Positions 8,873 through 15,257 of a stretch of DNA of 17,719 nt are shown here, piece by piece (the first letter of the stretch is position 1; each line of letters begins with the position of its first letter). Source of the DNA: JAAZMX01 sp035388025 (lineage in GTDB: Bacteria; Patescibacteriota; Patescibacteriia; UBA2196; GWA2-42-15). A program made the translations under genes and the position numbers. A model generated the notes under the pieces. The model saw nothing but the letters and a program-made list of their open reading frames with translations. It ran no database searches and was not told the DNA's origin. The stretch is from the NCBI GenBank assembly GCA_035388025.1, contig DAOOPA010000016.1, positions 1-17,719 on the forward strand, read 5' to 3'.

Positions 8873-10603
8873 TTATTTATTTAAAGAAATCACCTGACCC
8901 GGCGATAAAGGCTTGACTAAATTATCCTTATTGCCCACTGCTTGGCTGACTGCTGGCGTTACTGGCTTTATAATTTGTGGCCGGACAATATTATCATCGC
9001 TCGCTTGAACTGACACCGATATATTTTTCTTGGGCAATCTCTCCGCGTCAATTTCTCCAGCCTTAAATTTTTTCAGACACTCTTTGCAAAAAACATTACG
9101 CTTATCATCTGGCTGAAATTTAACATTCACCTTTTTGCCGCAATTATCGCACACCGCTTGAATCTTCCCCTTTCCTTCCGCCCCGTCATCATCTTTTTCT
9201 TCTTCGCCAACCTGCTTTACTACGTAATCAGCCTTAAAAATAGCCTCATCTCCGTCAAGCCTTGTTTCTCTGGCCACTGAACCCATTGTTTCTTCCAGGC
9301 CAGACCAACGCATTATCTTTTCTTCCACCTCGACTCGGCTATTGGCGTATCTCTCCCTAGAGACGGCAATTACTTTTTCCCTGATTCCTTTCTCTTCAGT
9401 CTTTATTGGCGGCAACGTCCGGGCTGAAAAAGGTTTTGAGGCTACCCCGTCAATCATCAACTTGAGATAAATTTGGTACTTTGTCAAATTCACTAAATCT
9501 TCTTCTACAAAATATGGTTCAAACTCCTTGATCATATCTTCGGCATCCGGCGCCCCAACTCGAAAAATAACTATCGTTCCCACATTGCCAAAAACCGCGT
9601 CTTTGACCTTGGTCACCCTGCCGCCGCCGCTCATGCTGGTCAACTGAGCGATATATTGATGAGCCATGATTAAATTCAAGCGATACTTTCTCGCTTCCGA
9701 CAAAATATCGGCAAATGACTCAGTGGCAAAATTCTGGAATTCATCAACATACAAATAAAAATCTTTTCTCTCAGGCTCCGGAATATCGACCCGACTCATT
9801 GCCGCCAATTGAATTTTGGTAATCATCATTGCGCCCAGTAAGGCTGAATTATCTTCACCGATCCGGCCCTTGGACAAATTTAAAATCAAAATTTTCTGAT
9901 TATCCATTATCTCACGCATGTCAATGGTCGATTTTGATTGGCCAACAATATTCCTGATAACTGAACTGGATAAAAATTGGCCTACTTTATTTTGAATCGG
10001 AGCAATTGCCTCGGTTCTAAAACGTTCATTATAATTAGCATATTCCTCCACCCAAAAAGCTTTAACCACCGGATCTTTAACTTTCCCTACAATTTTTTTT
10101 CGGTAATCTTTGTCAGTTAGTAAACGCATAATTCCGAGCAAGGTATTACCAGGTGAATCCAATAAAGCCAAGATGCAATTATTTAAAATATATTCCATTC
10201 TAGCCGACCACATATTAGCCCAGATCTTGGTAAATACCCCCATCAACCCCGAACTCACCAAATGCTTATATTCGTCATCCACGCTTTCCAAAATATTAAA
10301 AGCGATTGGGTGCTCCAGATCTGAAGGATTAAAATAAACCACATCATTAATCCGCTTCGGCGGTATAAAATCCAATAATTCTTCAACCAATTCGCCATGC
10401 GGATCGACCACAGCCAGACCCTCGCCCCGTTGAATATCTTGAATAATCATATTGGACAACATGGCTGTTTTTCCCATACCGGTTTTTCCAACCACATAAA
10501 AATGCCGGCGTCGATCATCGCGCCTTATACCAAATTTTCTTCGCTCATTGCGAAAATTGGTTTCCGCGAAATATGTTATATCATTGCTTTTGGGATCAGC
10601 CAT
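8873..10603 (-). CDS. VirD4/TraG-like type IV secretion ATPase with zinc ribbon
   Basis: This 576-aa soluble P-loop ATPase belongs to the VirD4/TraG/HerA-FtsK superfamily of hexameric DNA or protein pumps. Walker A is GKTGMGKT (39-46) and Walker B is LYVDEF (284-289), followed by the QNFATESFADILSEARK-type region seen in coupling proteins. DPHGE (68-72) and GQSKSTIDMREIM (221-233) also fit this family. Residues about 465-480 form an acidic linker. A zinc ribbon follows, with CxxC pairs at C485/C488 and C506/C509, then a flexible tail. The protein has no membrane segment, unlike classical VirD4. The neighbouring upstream gene encodes a single-pass membrane protein that could supply the anchor. 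It lies 2 nt before uppP and 65 nt after the upstream gene. Substrate (DNA or protein) is unknown. Confidence 0.88.
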   Translation of the reverse strand: MADPKSNDITYFAETNFRNERRKFGIRRDDRRRHFYVVGKTGMGKTAMLSNMIIQDIQRGEGLAVVDPHGELVEELLDFIPPKRINDVVYFNPSDLEHPIAFNILESVDDEYKHLVSSGLMGVFTKIWANMWSARMEYILNNCILALLDSPGNTLLGIMRLLTDKDYRKKIVGKVKDPVVKAFWVEEYANYNERFRTEAIAPIQNKVGQFLSSSVIRNIVGQSKSTIDMREIMDNQKILILNLSKGRIGEDNSALLGAMMITKIQLAAMSRVDIPEPERKDFYLYVDEFQNFATESFADILSEARKYRLNLIMAHQYIAQLTSMSGGGRVTKVKDAVFGNVGTIVIFRVGAPDAEDMIKEFEPYFVEEDLVNLTKYQIYLKLMIDGVASKPFSARTLPPIKTEEKGIREKVIAVSRERYANSRVEVEEKIMRWSGLEETMGSVARETRLDGDEAIFKADYVVKQVGEEEKDDDGAEGKGKIQAVCDNCGKKVNVKFQPDDKRNVFCKECLKKFKAGEIDAERLPKKNISVSVQASDDNIVRPQIIKPVTPAVSQAVGNKDNLVKPLSPGQVISLNK

Positions 10604-10667
10604 ATTCTCTTTCTATTTATAGTTCTAATTGTTCCTTATTATTTCAATTTGCCTCCAGCCATCTCCT

Positions 10668-12107
10668 TTATACCGGCAAATTAGCCGGCGGCTCAGCCTT
10701 AACGCTCTCCCTAGACGCAACCATATAATCTTCAAAATTATCCTGACTGTTCTGCTCTTCGAAAACAGTGTCTGGCAAATCGACTGGCGGCGCTTCTTTT
10801 TTGGATTCCACTCGCTTAACCCCCTCGCGTACGGCTTCTGGCACCGGAAAATGATAAATTGAAGCGAGCTCTTCAATATTCAAAATAAATCCCGCTCCCC
10901 AACCGCCCGTTTGACTGCGATTGATAAAGTTTCTCAAGATGTTATTCTGCTTGGCAGTCACTCGCTTTTTAACAAAAAAATAATTAGCCTTGGTCATTGT
11001 TTTCATAATAGGCATAAAGGAATTCTGGTCTACTGCCGTAAACTGGTGCAACATACCGATTGATGCTCCTGCCCCGCGTGGTTTTACTAGCTTGCCCTTC
11101 TTCCCAAGGTAAACAATTCTCAATTTTGTCTGATAAGCTATTTTGCTGATCTTCATTGTAATGCCGTCAATAACATTGCGCTCTTCCGGTGTCAAATAAA
11201 GCATCTTGTTGGGCAAACCATTTTCCTTGGCTATTTTCTCTTCTTTTCCCATTTCATAGCCCAAACCGTAAATAATAAATTCATGAGCCAAATTGGCAAT
11301 ATAGTGTAAGGGCGACAAAATAGTAGTCAAAAGACCACTGTCGCTTCCGCCTTCCGTCTTGGCTCCAATCATTTTGTTTATTACTTTATAGCCTTCTTTT
11401 TTCCAACCATCTTTAATTGGAGTGATTATCAATTGCATCCACAACTCCTCTTCTTTTCCTATTTTATTAAACACCTCCAACATGGAGGCCATCGGGTCAG
11501 CGAATGTCTGGGTTAATTTATCTTCAAACGACGGATAAGTTTTAATTGGATAAGGCGATGGCTTCGCCAAAGTAAATTCTGATCCCCACAAATCATGCTC
11601 CTCAGAAGGAAATTTCAAATTTTTATATCTTAAAGCATAATCCTCCACTTCGGATATTTCTGCCTTGGGATACTGGGCGTAGACAGCCGCCTCGACAATA
11701 TCCTTATGGCTTCTTGGAACTCGAATCAAAAATTGAGTATAGCCGCCAATGCTAACTATCTCCAAACTGAACGCCAATTGAAATTTACCATCGACATACT
11801 TTTCCACCAGATTCTTGCTTTCATAAAATGGCCACATGGCCGCGAACAAATGTTCCACTGCCTTGACTGATTGTAAATTTTCCTTGGGAATATCAATGGC
11901 CAAAAGCGCCCATTGAACACTGCCCAAATATTTACCCTGTATATTGTCCACATATATCCACCACAAACCCCGAATAATCACAAAAACAAAAATAACCCAG
12001 CCACCCTTTAAAAATAAAATTGCCATAATCTCAGCTGGGTGACGAGATCCTAAGTCCAAAACCAACGCTTCCAGGTTCTGAATAATTACTTGTGGATCAA
12101 AAGACAT
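10668..12107 (-). CDS. Membrane-anchored partner of the VirD4-like ATPase
   Basis: This is a conserved-looking hypothetical protein of about 479 aa. One strong membrane segment lies near the N terminus (about 28-53), followed by a long cytosolic-looking alpha/beta region without known catalytic motifs. It contains EELWMQLIITPIKDGW (about 220-235) and FILNIEELASIYHFP (about 407-421). From memory these resemble the N-terminal, pre-ATPase parts of VirB4/HerA-like CPR secretion proteins, so the gene may be the split-off N-terminal module of the ATPase encoded just downstream. The tail (about 430-479) is low-complexity and acidic. I chose the ATG at 12107; a TTG at 12113 is possible, and neither has a Shine-Dalgarno motif. 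The ATG lies about 15 nt after a long hairpin. Confidence 0.75.
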   Translation of the reverse strand: MSFDPQVIIQNLEALVLDLGSRHPAEIMAILFLKGGWVIFVFVIIRGLWWIYVDNIQGKYLGSVQWALLAIDIPKENLQSVKAVEHLFAAMWPFYESKNLVEKYVDGKFQLAFSLEIVSIGGYTQFLIRVPRSHKDIVEAAVYAQYPKAEISEVEDYALRYKNLKFPSEEHDLWGSEFTLAKPSPYPIKTYPSFEDKLTQTFADPMASMLEVFNKIGKEEELWMQLIITPIKDGWKKEGYKVINKMIGAKTEGGSDSGLLTTILSPLHYIANLAHEFIIYGLGYEMGKEEKIAKENGLPNKMLYLTPEERNVIDGITMKISKIAYQTKLRIVYLGKKGKLVKPRGAGASIGMLHQFTAVDQNSFMPIMKTMTKANYFFVKKRVTAKQNNILRNFINRSQTGGWGAGFILNIEELASIYHFPVPEAVREGVKRVESKKEAPPVDLPDTVFEEQNSQDNFEDYMVASRESVKAEPPANLPV

Positions 12108-12121
12108 AATCAAAATTTAAA

Positions 12122-12169
12122 ATGCCACAATCGCCACATTCCGCTTTCTGGGGTTGGCAATTGTGGCAT
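12122..12169 (-). promoter_or_regulatory. 15-bp leader hairpin / terminator between regulator and ATPase operon
   Basis: Arms at 12122-12136 and 12155-12169 pair over 15 bp around an 18-nt loop. One position is U-G paired in minus-strand RNA but would be an A-C mismatch in plus-strand RNA, so the structure fits minus-strand transcription. It is followed on that strand by TTTTAAATTTTG. It can therefore terminate the sigma4-HARE gene ending at 12185. It also starts almost exactly at the predicted +1 of the downstream operon, so it would form nearly all of that mRNA's leader. Confidence 0.75.
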
Positions 12170-12173
12170 CTTA

Positions 12174-12202
12174 ATTATACCACTTTAAACCTCTTTTTTC
12201 AA
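12174..12202 (-). promoter_or_regulatory. Promoter of the VirD4-like/uppP/GT operon
   Basis: On the minus strand TTGAAA (12197-12202), a 17-nt spacer and TATAAT (12174-12179) make a near-consensus promoter. The -35 lies inside the last codons of the sigma4-HARE gene and the -10 just after its TAA. Predicted transcription start is near 12167. Confidence 0.75.
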
Positions 12203-13318
12203 AGTGTATTCGCCGGATTCTGTTCTCTGAAAAACATTTTTATCGGACAAGGTCAAACCGATACTACCTTCTTTCACTTTGCGGTATTTGAAAACCTCTT
12301 CCACTATCTCTTTCTTTGCCAAAGGCTTGCCCGCTTTGGTCAAAATCTCTACAATTACCTCGGAAATCACCCCCGGCTTATACCCCCACTCTGCCAAAGC
12401 GTATATGCCTCTGCCCACCAAAACGAAACGCTCGTCTAAAATCAATTCATTATGGACAGTCGCTGGATGCGCCACCTTTTTATCAAAAGACTCTTCGTTG
12501 ATTTTCTCGGTTATCTGGCGGTAATGCATCGGTTGGCCATACTTCACAAGTACTAAATAAATTTTGTCTCTCATTCTCTTTGGATTCACCGAGCGCCAAT
12601 CCGACATTCCCCATTTGTCAAATAAATTTTTTTTGAAATGTTTGCTCACCTCTAAGCATGAATGCACTGCCGACTCCCAGCTTTCTAATTCTGTTACCAG
12701 CACCTTTTGTTCTTCGTTTATCTCTGCTTCCAGCTCTTTGATAATTGATGTCATCTCAAGCGGTTCATTTTTTTTGATTAAAATAGTTTTTATCCCCTCA
12801 ATCACTTGCTCATAATGTTTTAATTCCTTGTCCCTTATCTTCCAGGCTTTCTCTGTGTGAATTATCTCTACCGGCTCCACTTGATCGGATAAAAATTTTT
12901 CCAAAATAAACAACAAACAATTCTTTCCGCCCTGCTCAACCCCTTCTCCCAAAAATTCATTAATTAGCATCACTTCCGAACTGATATAGCCATGGCGATT
13001 AATGTACTTTACAATCAAAGATGATAAGTCGGCTAGATATTCTTTCCAGTCAGGAGATTGTTTGGCTTTGATAATGGCATTGTTTTCAATCTGTCTTACC
13101 CGCTCCCTGGTTATATTCAGTTTTTTGCCAATTTGTTCCAACGTTTGGCTCTCCTCGCCCAAAATTCCATAGCGAGAGTACAAAACATCCTTTTCCCTTT
13201 GAGTCAAATCCTTCAATAAAAAATCAACCAACTCACGTGGGTTTAAATCAGCTTTTTTTTGTTCATCTTGAGATTTTATGATCTTTTCCAAGATATTATC
13301 ATTAAGCTTGTTTTCCAT
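12185..13318 (-). CDS. Sigma-70 region 4 / HARE-HTH regulator
   Basis: The 377-aa protein begins with a sigma-70 region 4 domain (about 37-88). LTQREKDVLYSRYGI is followed by the helix-turn-helix TLEQIGKKLNITRERVRQIE, the part of sigma that binds -35 DNA. There is no region 2 or 3, so it cannot act as a full sigma factor. A charged helical middle (about 95-240) leads to a HARE-HTH-type domain (about 245-312; MHYRQITEKIN, ATVHNEL, FVLVGRGIYALAEWG), related to RpoE/delta and ASXL domains. A further winged-helix-like segment follows (about 317-375). It is probably a DNA- or RNA-polymerase-binding regulator; targets are unknown. It has its own strong promoter and ends just upstream of the VirD4-like operon promoter. 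Confidence 0.85.
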   Translation of the reverse strand: MENKLNDNILEKIIKSQDEQKKADLNPRELVDFLLKDLTQREKDVLYSRYGILGEESQTLEQIGKKLNITRERVRQIENNAIIKAKQSPDWKEYLADLSSLIVKYINRHGYISSEVMLINEFLGEGVEQGGKNCLLFILEKFLSDQVEPVEIIHTEKAWKIRDKELKHYEQVIEGIKTILIKKNEPLEMTSIIKELEAEINEEQKVLVTELESWESAVHSCLEVSKHFKKNLFDKWGMSDWRSVNPKRMRDKIYLVLVKYGQPMHYRQITEKINEESFDKKVAHPATVHNELILDERFVLVGRGIYALAEWGYKPGVISEVIVEILTKAGKPLAKKEIVEEVFKYRKVKEGSIGLTLSDKNVFQRTESGEYTLKKEV

Positions 13319-13397
13319 GTTCTTATTTATTGGCTAAAATTAAAGCAAAAAATACTTTTTTAAAAAACAAAAAATATCTTTTATCTACTTAAAAATA

Positions 13398-13426
13398 AAT
13401 ATATCAGAATATCTAATATTTGTCAA
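13398..13426 (-). promoter_or_regulatory. Promoter of the sigma4-HARE gene
   Basis: On the minus strand a perfect TTGACA (13421-13426), a 17-nt spacer and TATATT (13398-13403) precede the gene. The predicted start near 13391 gives a leader of about 72 nt that is almost entirely A/T, with several homopolymer runs. The promoter is back to back with the tmRNA promoter. Confidence 0.75.
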
Positions 13427-13453
13427 ATATCACTCTATCTCAGCTATTCATCC

Positions 13454-13482
13454 TTGACCTAAATAAAAATGTCTTATATAAT
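13454..13482 (+). promoter_or_regulatory. tmRNA promoter (TTGACC, 17 nt, TATAAT)
   Basis: TTGACC (13454-13459) and TATAAT (13477-13482) are spaced by 17 nt. Transcription should begin near 13489, about 26 nt before the mature RNA 5' end. That short leader can fold into an 8-bp hairpin (13491-13498 with 13502-13509), which RNase P would remove with the leader. Confidence 0.8.
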
Positions 13483-13515
13483 AAGTGTCAAAAGAGGCTC
13501 TGCCTTTTTATTTAT

Positions 13516-13915
13516 GGGGACGCTTTTAATTGACTGAATCTGCTCGTAATAATTGCCAACCAAGTTGGTGATCTTGCCAAAATCACCGCACAAATAAGTG
13601 TCAAAAATATAACGAGCGTGGCTAAAAGGGCCATCGGTAACTTTGTTGCCGCCCTGACCCCGGCTTACGCTTCCGTGGTAGCTTAAATTCTACCGCCATC
13701 TCCCCTGAAAACCTGTGCCAGGATCAGAGGTGTCATATATTCGGGTGTAGACTAATTTTGGCACCCAGCCAATTTTAGTTGAAACATTTCTGGGCTGTGA
13801 GTAAAAAATTTTTGCCGTTTTTTTATTTTCTGCTCAAGACTCAAACACGGCTAAGTTAGTATCCAATTATTATTGGCTTTTCAAGACGCGGGCGCACTAC
13901 CCGCCGTCTCCACCA
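13516..13915 (+). ncRNA. ssrA: Transfer-messenger RNA (tmRNA)
   Basis: tmRNA rescues stalled ribosomes and adds a degradation tag, working with SmpB. The 400-nt span has the expected architecture. The 7-bp acceptor stem GGGGACG (13516-13522) pairs with CGTCTCC (13905-13911), with G3-U wobble at the third pair, the alanine identity element. It is followed by discriminator A and encoded CCA (13912-13915). The T-arm stem is GCGGG/CCCGC (13888-13904). A likely helix 2 is TAATAATT (13547-13554) with AATTATTA (13865-13872). A pseudoknot-1 candidate pairs 13561-13564 with 13573-13576 and 13567-13572 with 13582-13587. A tag frame ends at a TAA in the loop of hairpin GGTAG/CTACC (13677-13694). The T loop (CGCACTA) and D-like region depart from consensus. 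No terminator is obvious downstream. Confidence 0.9.
13603..13686 (+). other. tmRNA proteolysis-tag reading frame
   Basis: The frame from AAA at 13603 to TAA at 13684-13686 encodes about 27 residues, starting KNITSVAKRA and ending PAYASVVA. The upstream ATAAGTGTC resembles the UAGUC-type element before resume codons, and the spacing from pseudoknot 1 is about 15 nt, close to E. coli. The exact resume codon may be off by one or two. The C terminus is small and hydrophobic as protease tags require, but it is not the common LAA. Confidence 0.6.
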
Positions 13916-13998
13916 AATTCATCTAAAGTCTGCCCGACCAACCCGCCAGCGCGTTTGTGAGATGGGAAATGGAGAGACATCTTCTAGGCCAACCCTCA

Positions 13999-14004
13999 TA
14001 TAAT
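13999..14004 (+). promoter_or_regulatory. Possible -10 of the infC-rpmI-rplT operon
   Basis: A perfect TATAAT lies between the tmRNA 3' end and infC, but no good -35 stands at 16-18 nt. The leader after it holds a 6-bp hairpin ACGGGA/TTCCGT (14026-14041) and a purine stretch at 14049-14060. The rest of 13916-14077 shows nothing recognisable, so co-transcription with ssrA is the alternative. Confidence 0.35.
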
Positions 14005-14077
14005 TAATATTCGTTCTATTGCAACACGGGATCCTTTCCGTTATTAATGGGGAGTCAGGATAAAATTAATAAAATCT

Positions 14078-14620
14078 ATGCAAAGACGTTATCACAAACC
14101 AAGACCTCAAAAAGAATCGATAAAAGAATTAAGGGTTAATCAAAAAATTACTGCCCCGGAGGTTCGTTTGATTAATGAATCTGGAGATAATATCGGCATT
14201 GTCAGCTTATCATCGGCTCTCAAAAGTGCCGCCGATGCCGAACTGGATTTAATTGAAGTTTTTCCGCTTGCCTCGCCGCCAGTGGCGAAAATCATGGACT
14301 ATGGGCAATACAAGTACGAATTAGAAAAACAAAGTCGCAAAAATAAAGCCCATCAAAAAACCTCCGAACTAAAATCTGTCCGCTTGTCTTTCCGCATCAA
14401 AGGTCAAGATTTGGAAACCAGAAAAAGACAAGCCACTGAATTTTTGTCCGATGGACACAAAGTTAAAATAGAAATGATTCTCAAGGGCCGAGAAAAAGCC
14501 CACAAAGACCTAGCCATCAATAACTTAAAAAATTTTATCGCCGAGCTTGGGAATAACCTTAAAATTATCCAGCCGATTACCTGCCTCGGCGGCCAAATAA
14601 CGGCCATTGTCTGCCAATAA
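14078..14620 (+). CDS. infC: Translation initiation factor IF-3
   Basis: IF-3 binds the 30S subunit, prevents premature joining of 50S and proofreads initiator tRNA and start codon. The 180 aa are the usual length with both domains. The N-terminal domain starts at RVNQKITAPEVRLI (19-32) and includes the conserved SPPVAKIMDYGQYKYE (66-81). A basic linker follows, then the C-terminal domain with MILKGRE (133-139). The start is taken as ATG at 14078. A purine-rich AGGA ends 17 nt upstream, too far for a normal ribosome-binding site, while an in-frame ATA at 14069 would be at better spacing. infC is known for rare start codons in other bacteria. It leads the conserved infC-rpmI-rplT operon. Confidence 0.97.
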   Translation: MQRRYHKPRPQKESIKELRVNQKITAPEVRLINESGDNIGIVSLSSALKSAADAELDLIEVFPLASPPVAKIMDYGQYKYELEKQSRKNKAHQKTSELKSVRLSFRIKGQDLETRKRQATEFLSDGHKVKIEMILKGREKAHKDLAINNLKNFIAELGNNLKIIQPITCLGGQITAIVCQ

Positions 14621-14656
14621 ATAAACAATTTTATCTTTAATTGAATCTATACTCAT

Positions 14657-14848
14657 ATGGGTAAACAAAGAAAAACCATTCAATCAATCGCCAAGCGTTT
14701 TCGGGTTACCAAGGGCGGCAAAGTAGTAAAACTCAAAGATAGCAAAAATCACTTTAATGCCAAATCTTCTGGTTCACAAAAAAGAAATCGCCGCCGAGAT
14801 TTGACTTTGGCCCAAACCGATGCTAAAGTAATCAAACAAATAATTTAA
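14657..14848 (+). CDS. rpmI: 50S ribosomal protein L35
   Basis: L35 is a small, very basic large-subunit ribosomal protein. At 63 aa it has the expected length. It has the family pattern of KRFRVTKGGKVV near the N terminus, a central HFNAKSSGSQKRNRRR stretch and a short C-terminal helix. Its position between infC (36 nt before) and rplT (10 nt after) is the classic bacterial order and removes doubt about identity. The leader is A/T-rich without a Shine-Dalgarno motif. Confidence 0.95.
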   Translation: MGKQRKTIQSIAKRFRVTKGGKVVKLKDSKNHFNAKSSGSQKRNRRRDLTLAQTDAKVIKQII

Positions 14849-14858
14849 TTATAAATTT

Positions 14859-15203
14859 ATGCCACGAGTCAAACGAGGTGTTATCCATAATAAAAAAAGA
14901 ACCCGCATTCTCAAACTTACCAAAGGTTATCGCTGGGGCCGCAAAAATCTCATCAAGCAAGCCATCACCGCCTCGCATCTTGCCGGTGCCCATGCTCTCG
15001 CCGATCGCCGCAAGAAAAAAAGCGTCAACCGCGGGCTTTGGCAAATAAAAATCAGCGCCGGCCTAAAGCCTTATTCTTTGTCTTATTCCAAATTTATCCA
15101 TCTGCTCAAAGAAAAAAATATTGAGCTTGACCGCAAATCACTTTCCACTTTGGCGGAAAAATATCCCCTTATTTTTGAACAACTAGTCAAATCCGTCCAA
15201 TAA
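14859..15203 (+). CDS. rplT: 50S ribosomal protein L20
   Basis: L20 binds 23S rRNA early in large-subunit assembly, and in several bacteria represses its own operon by binding the infC or rpmI leader. The 114 aa begin with the family-typical MPRVKRGVIHNKKRTRILKL and contain GYRWGRKNLIK and a conserved DRRKKKSVNRGLW segment, followed by the globular C-terminal domain. It ends the operon and is followed after 10 nt by a strong terminator. I could not identify a clear L20 operator in the short leader upstream of infC. Confidence 0.97.
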   Translation: MPRVKRGVIHNKKRTRILKLTKGYRWGRKNLIKQAITASHLAGAHALADRRKKKSVNRGLWQIKISAGLKPYSLSYSKFIHLLKEKNIELDRKSLSTLAEKYPLIFEQLVKSVQ

Positions 15204-15213
15204 TTAATATCTG

Positions 15214-15247
15214 AAAACCACCCCGACAGCCATCGGGGTGGTTTTTT
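15214..15247. terminator. Strong bidirectional intrinsic terminator
   Basis: A perfect 13-bp stem (15214-15226 with 15233-15245) with GC-rich core ACCACCCCGA and a 6-nt loop is flanked by As on the left and Ts on the right. It can end both the infC-rpmI-rplT operon (+) and the convergent thioredoxin-fold operon (-). Confidence 0.93.
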
Positions 15248-15257
15248 ATCTTTGCTT

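Noticed and set aside
12107..12113. TTG start for the membrane-anchored protein
   Set aside because: It would add only two residues and has no better signal. The ATG at 12107 is the simpler choice.
12122..12169. Inverted repeat as an insertion-element end or attachment site
   Set aside because: There is no transposase, target duplication or second copy. Position and wobble pairing fit an RNA hairpin better.
13590..13686. Small independent protein gene in the infC upstream gap
   Set aside because: The frame has no start codon or ribosome-binding signal and fits the tmRNA tag, with its stop in a hairpin loop.
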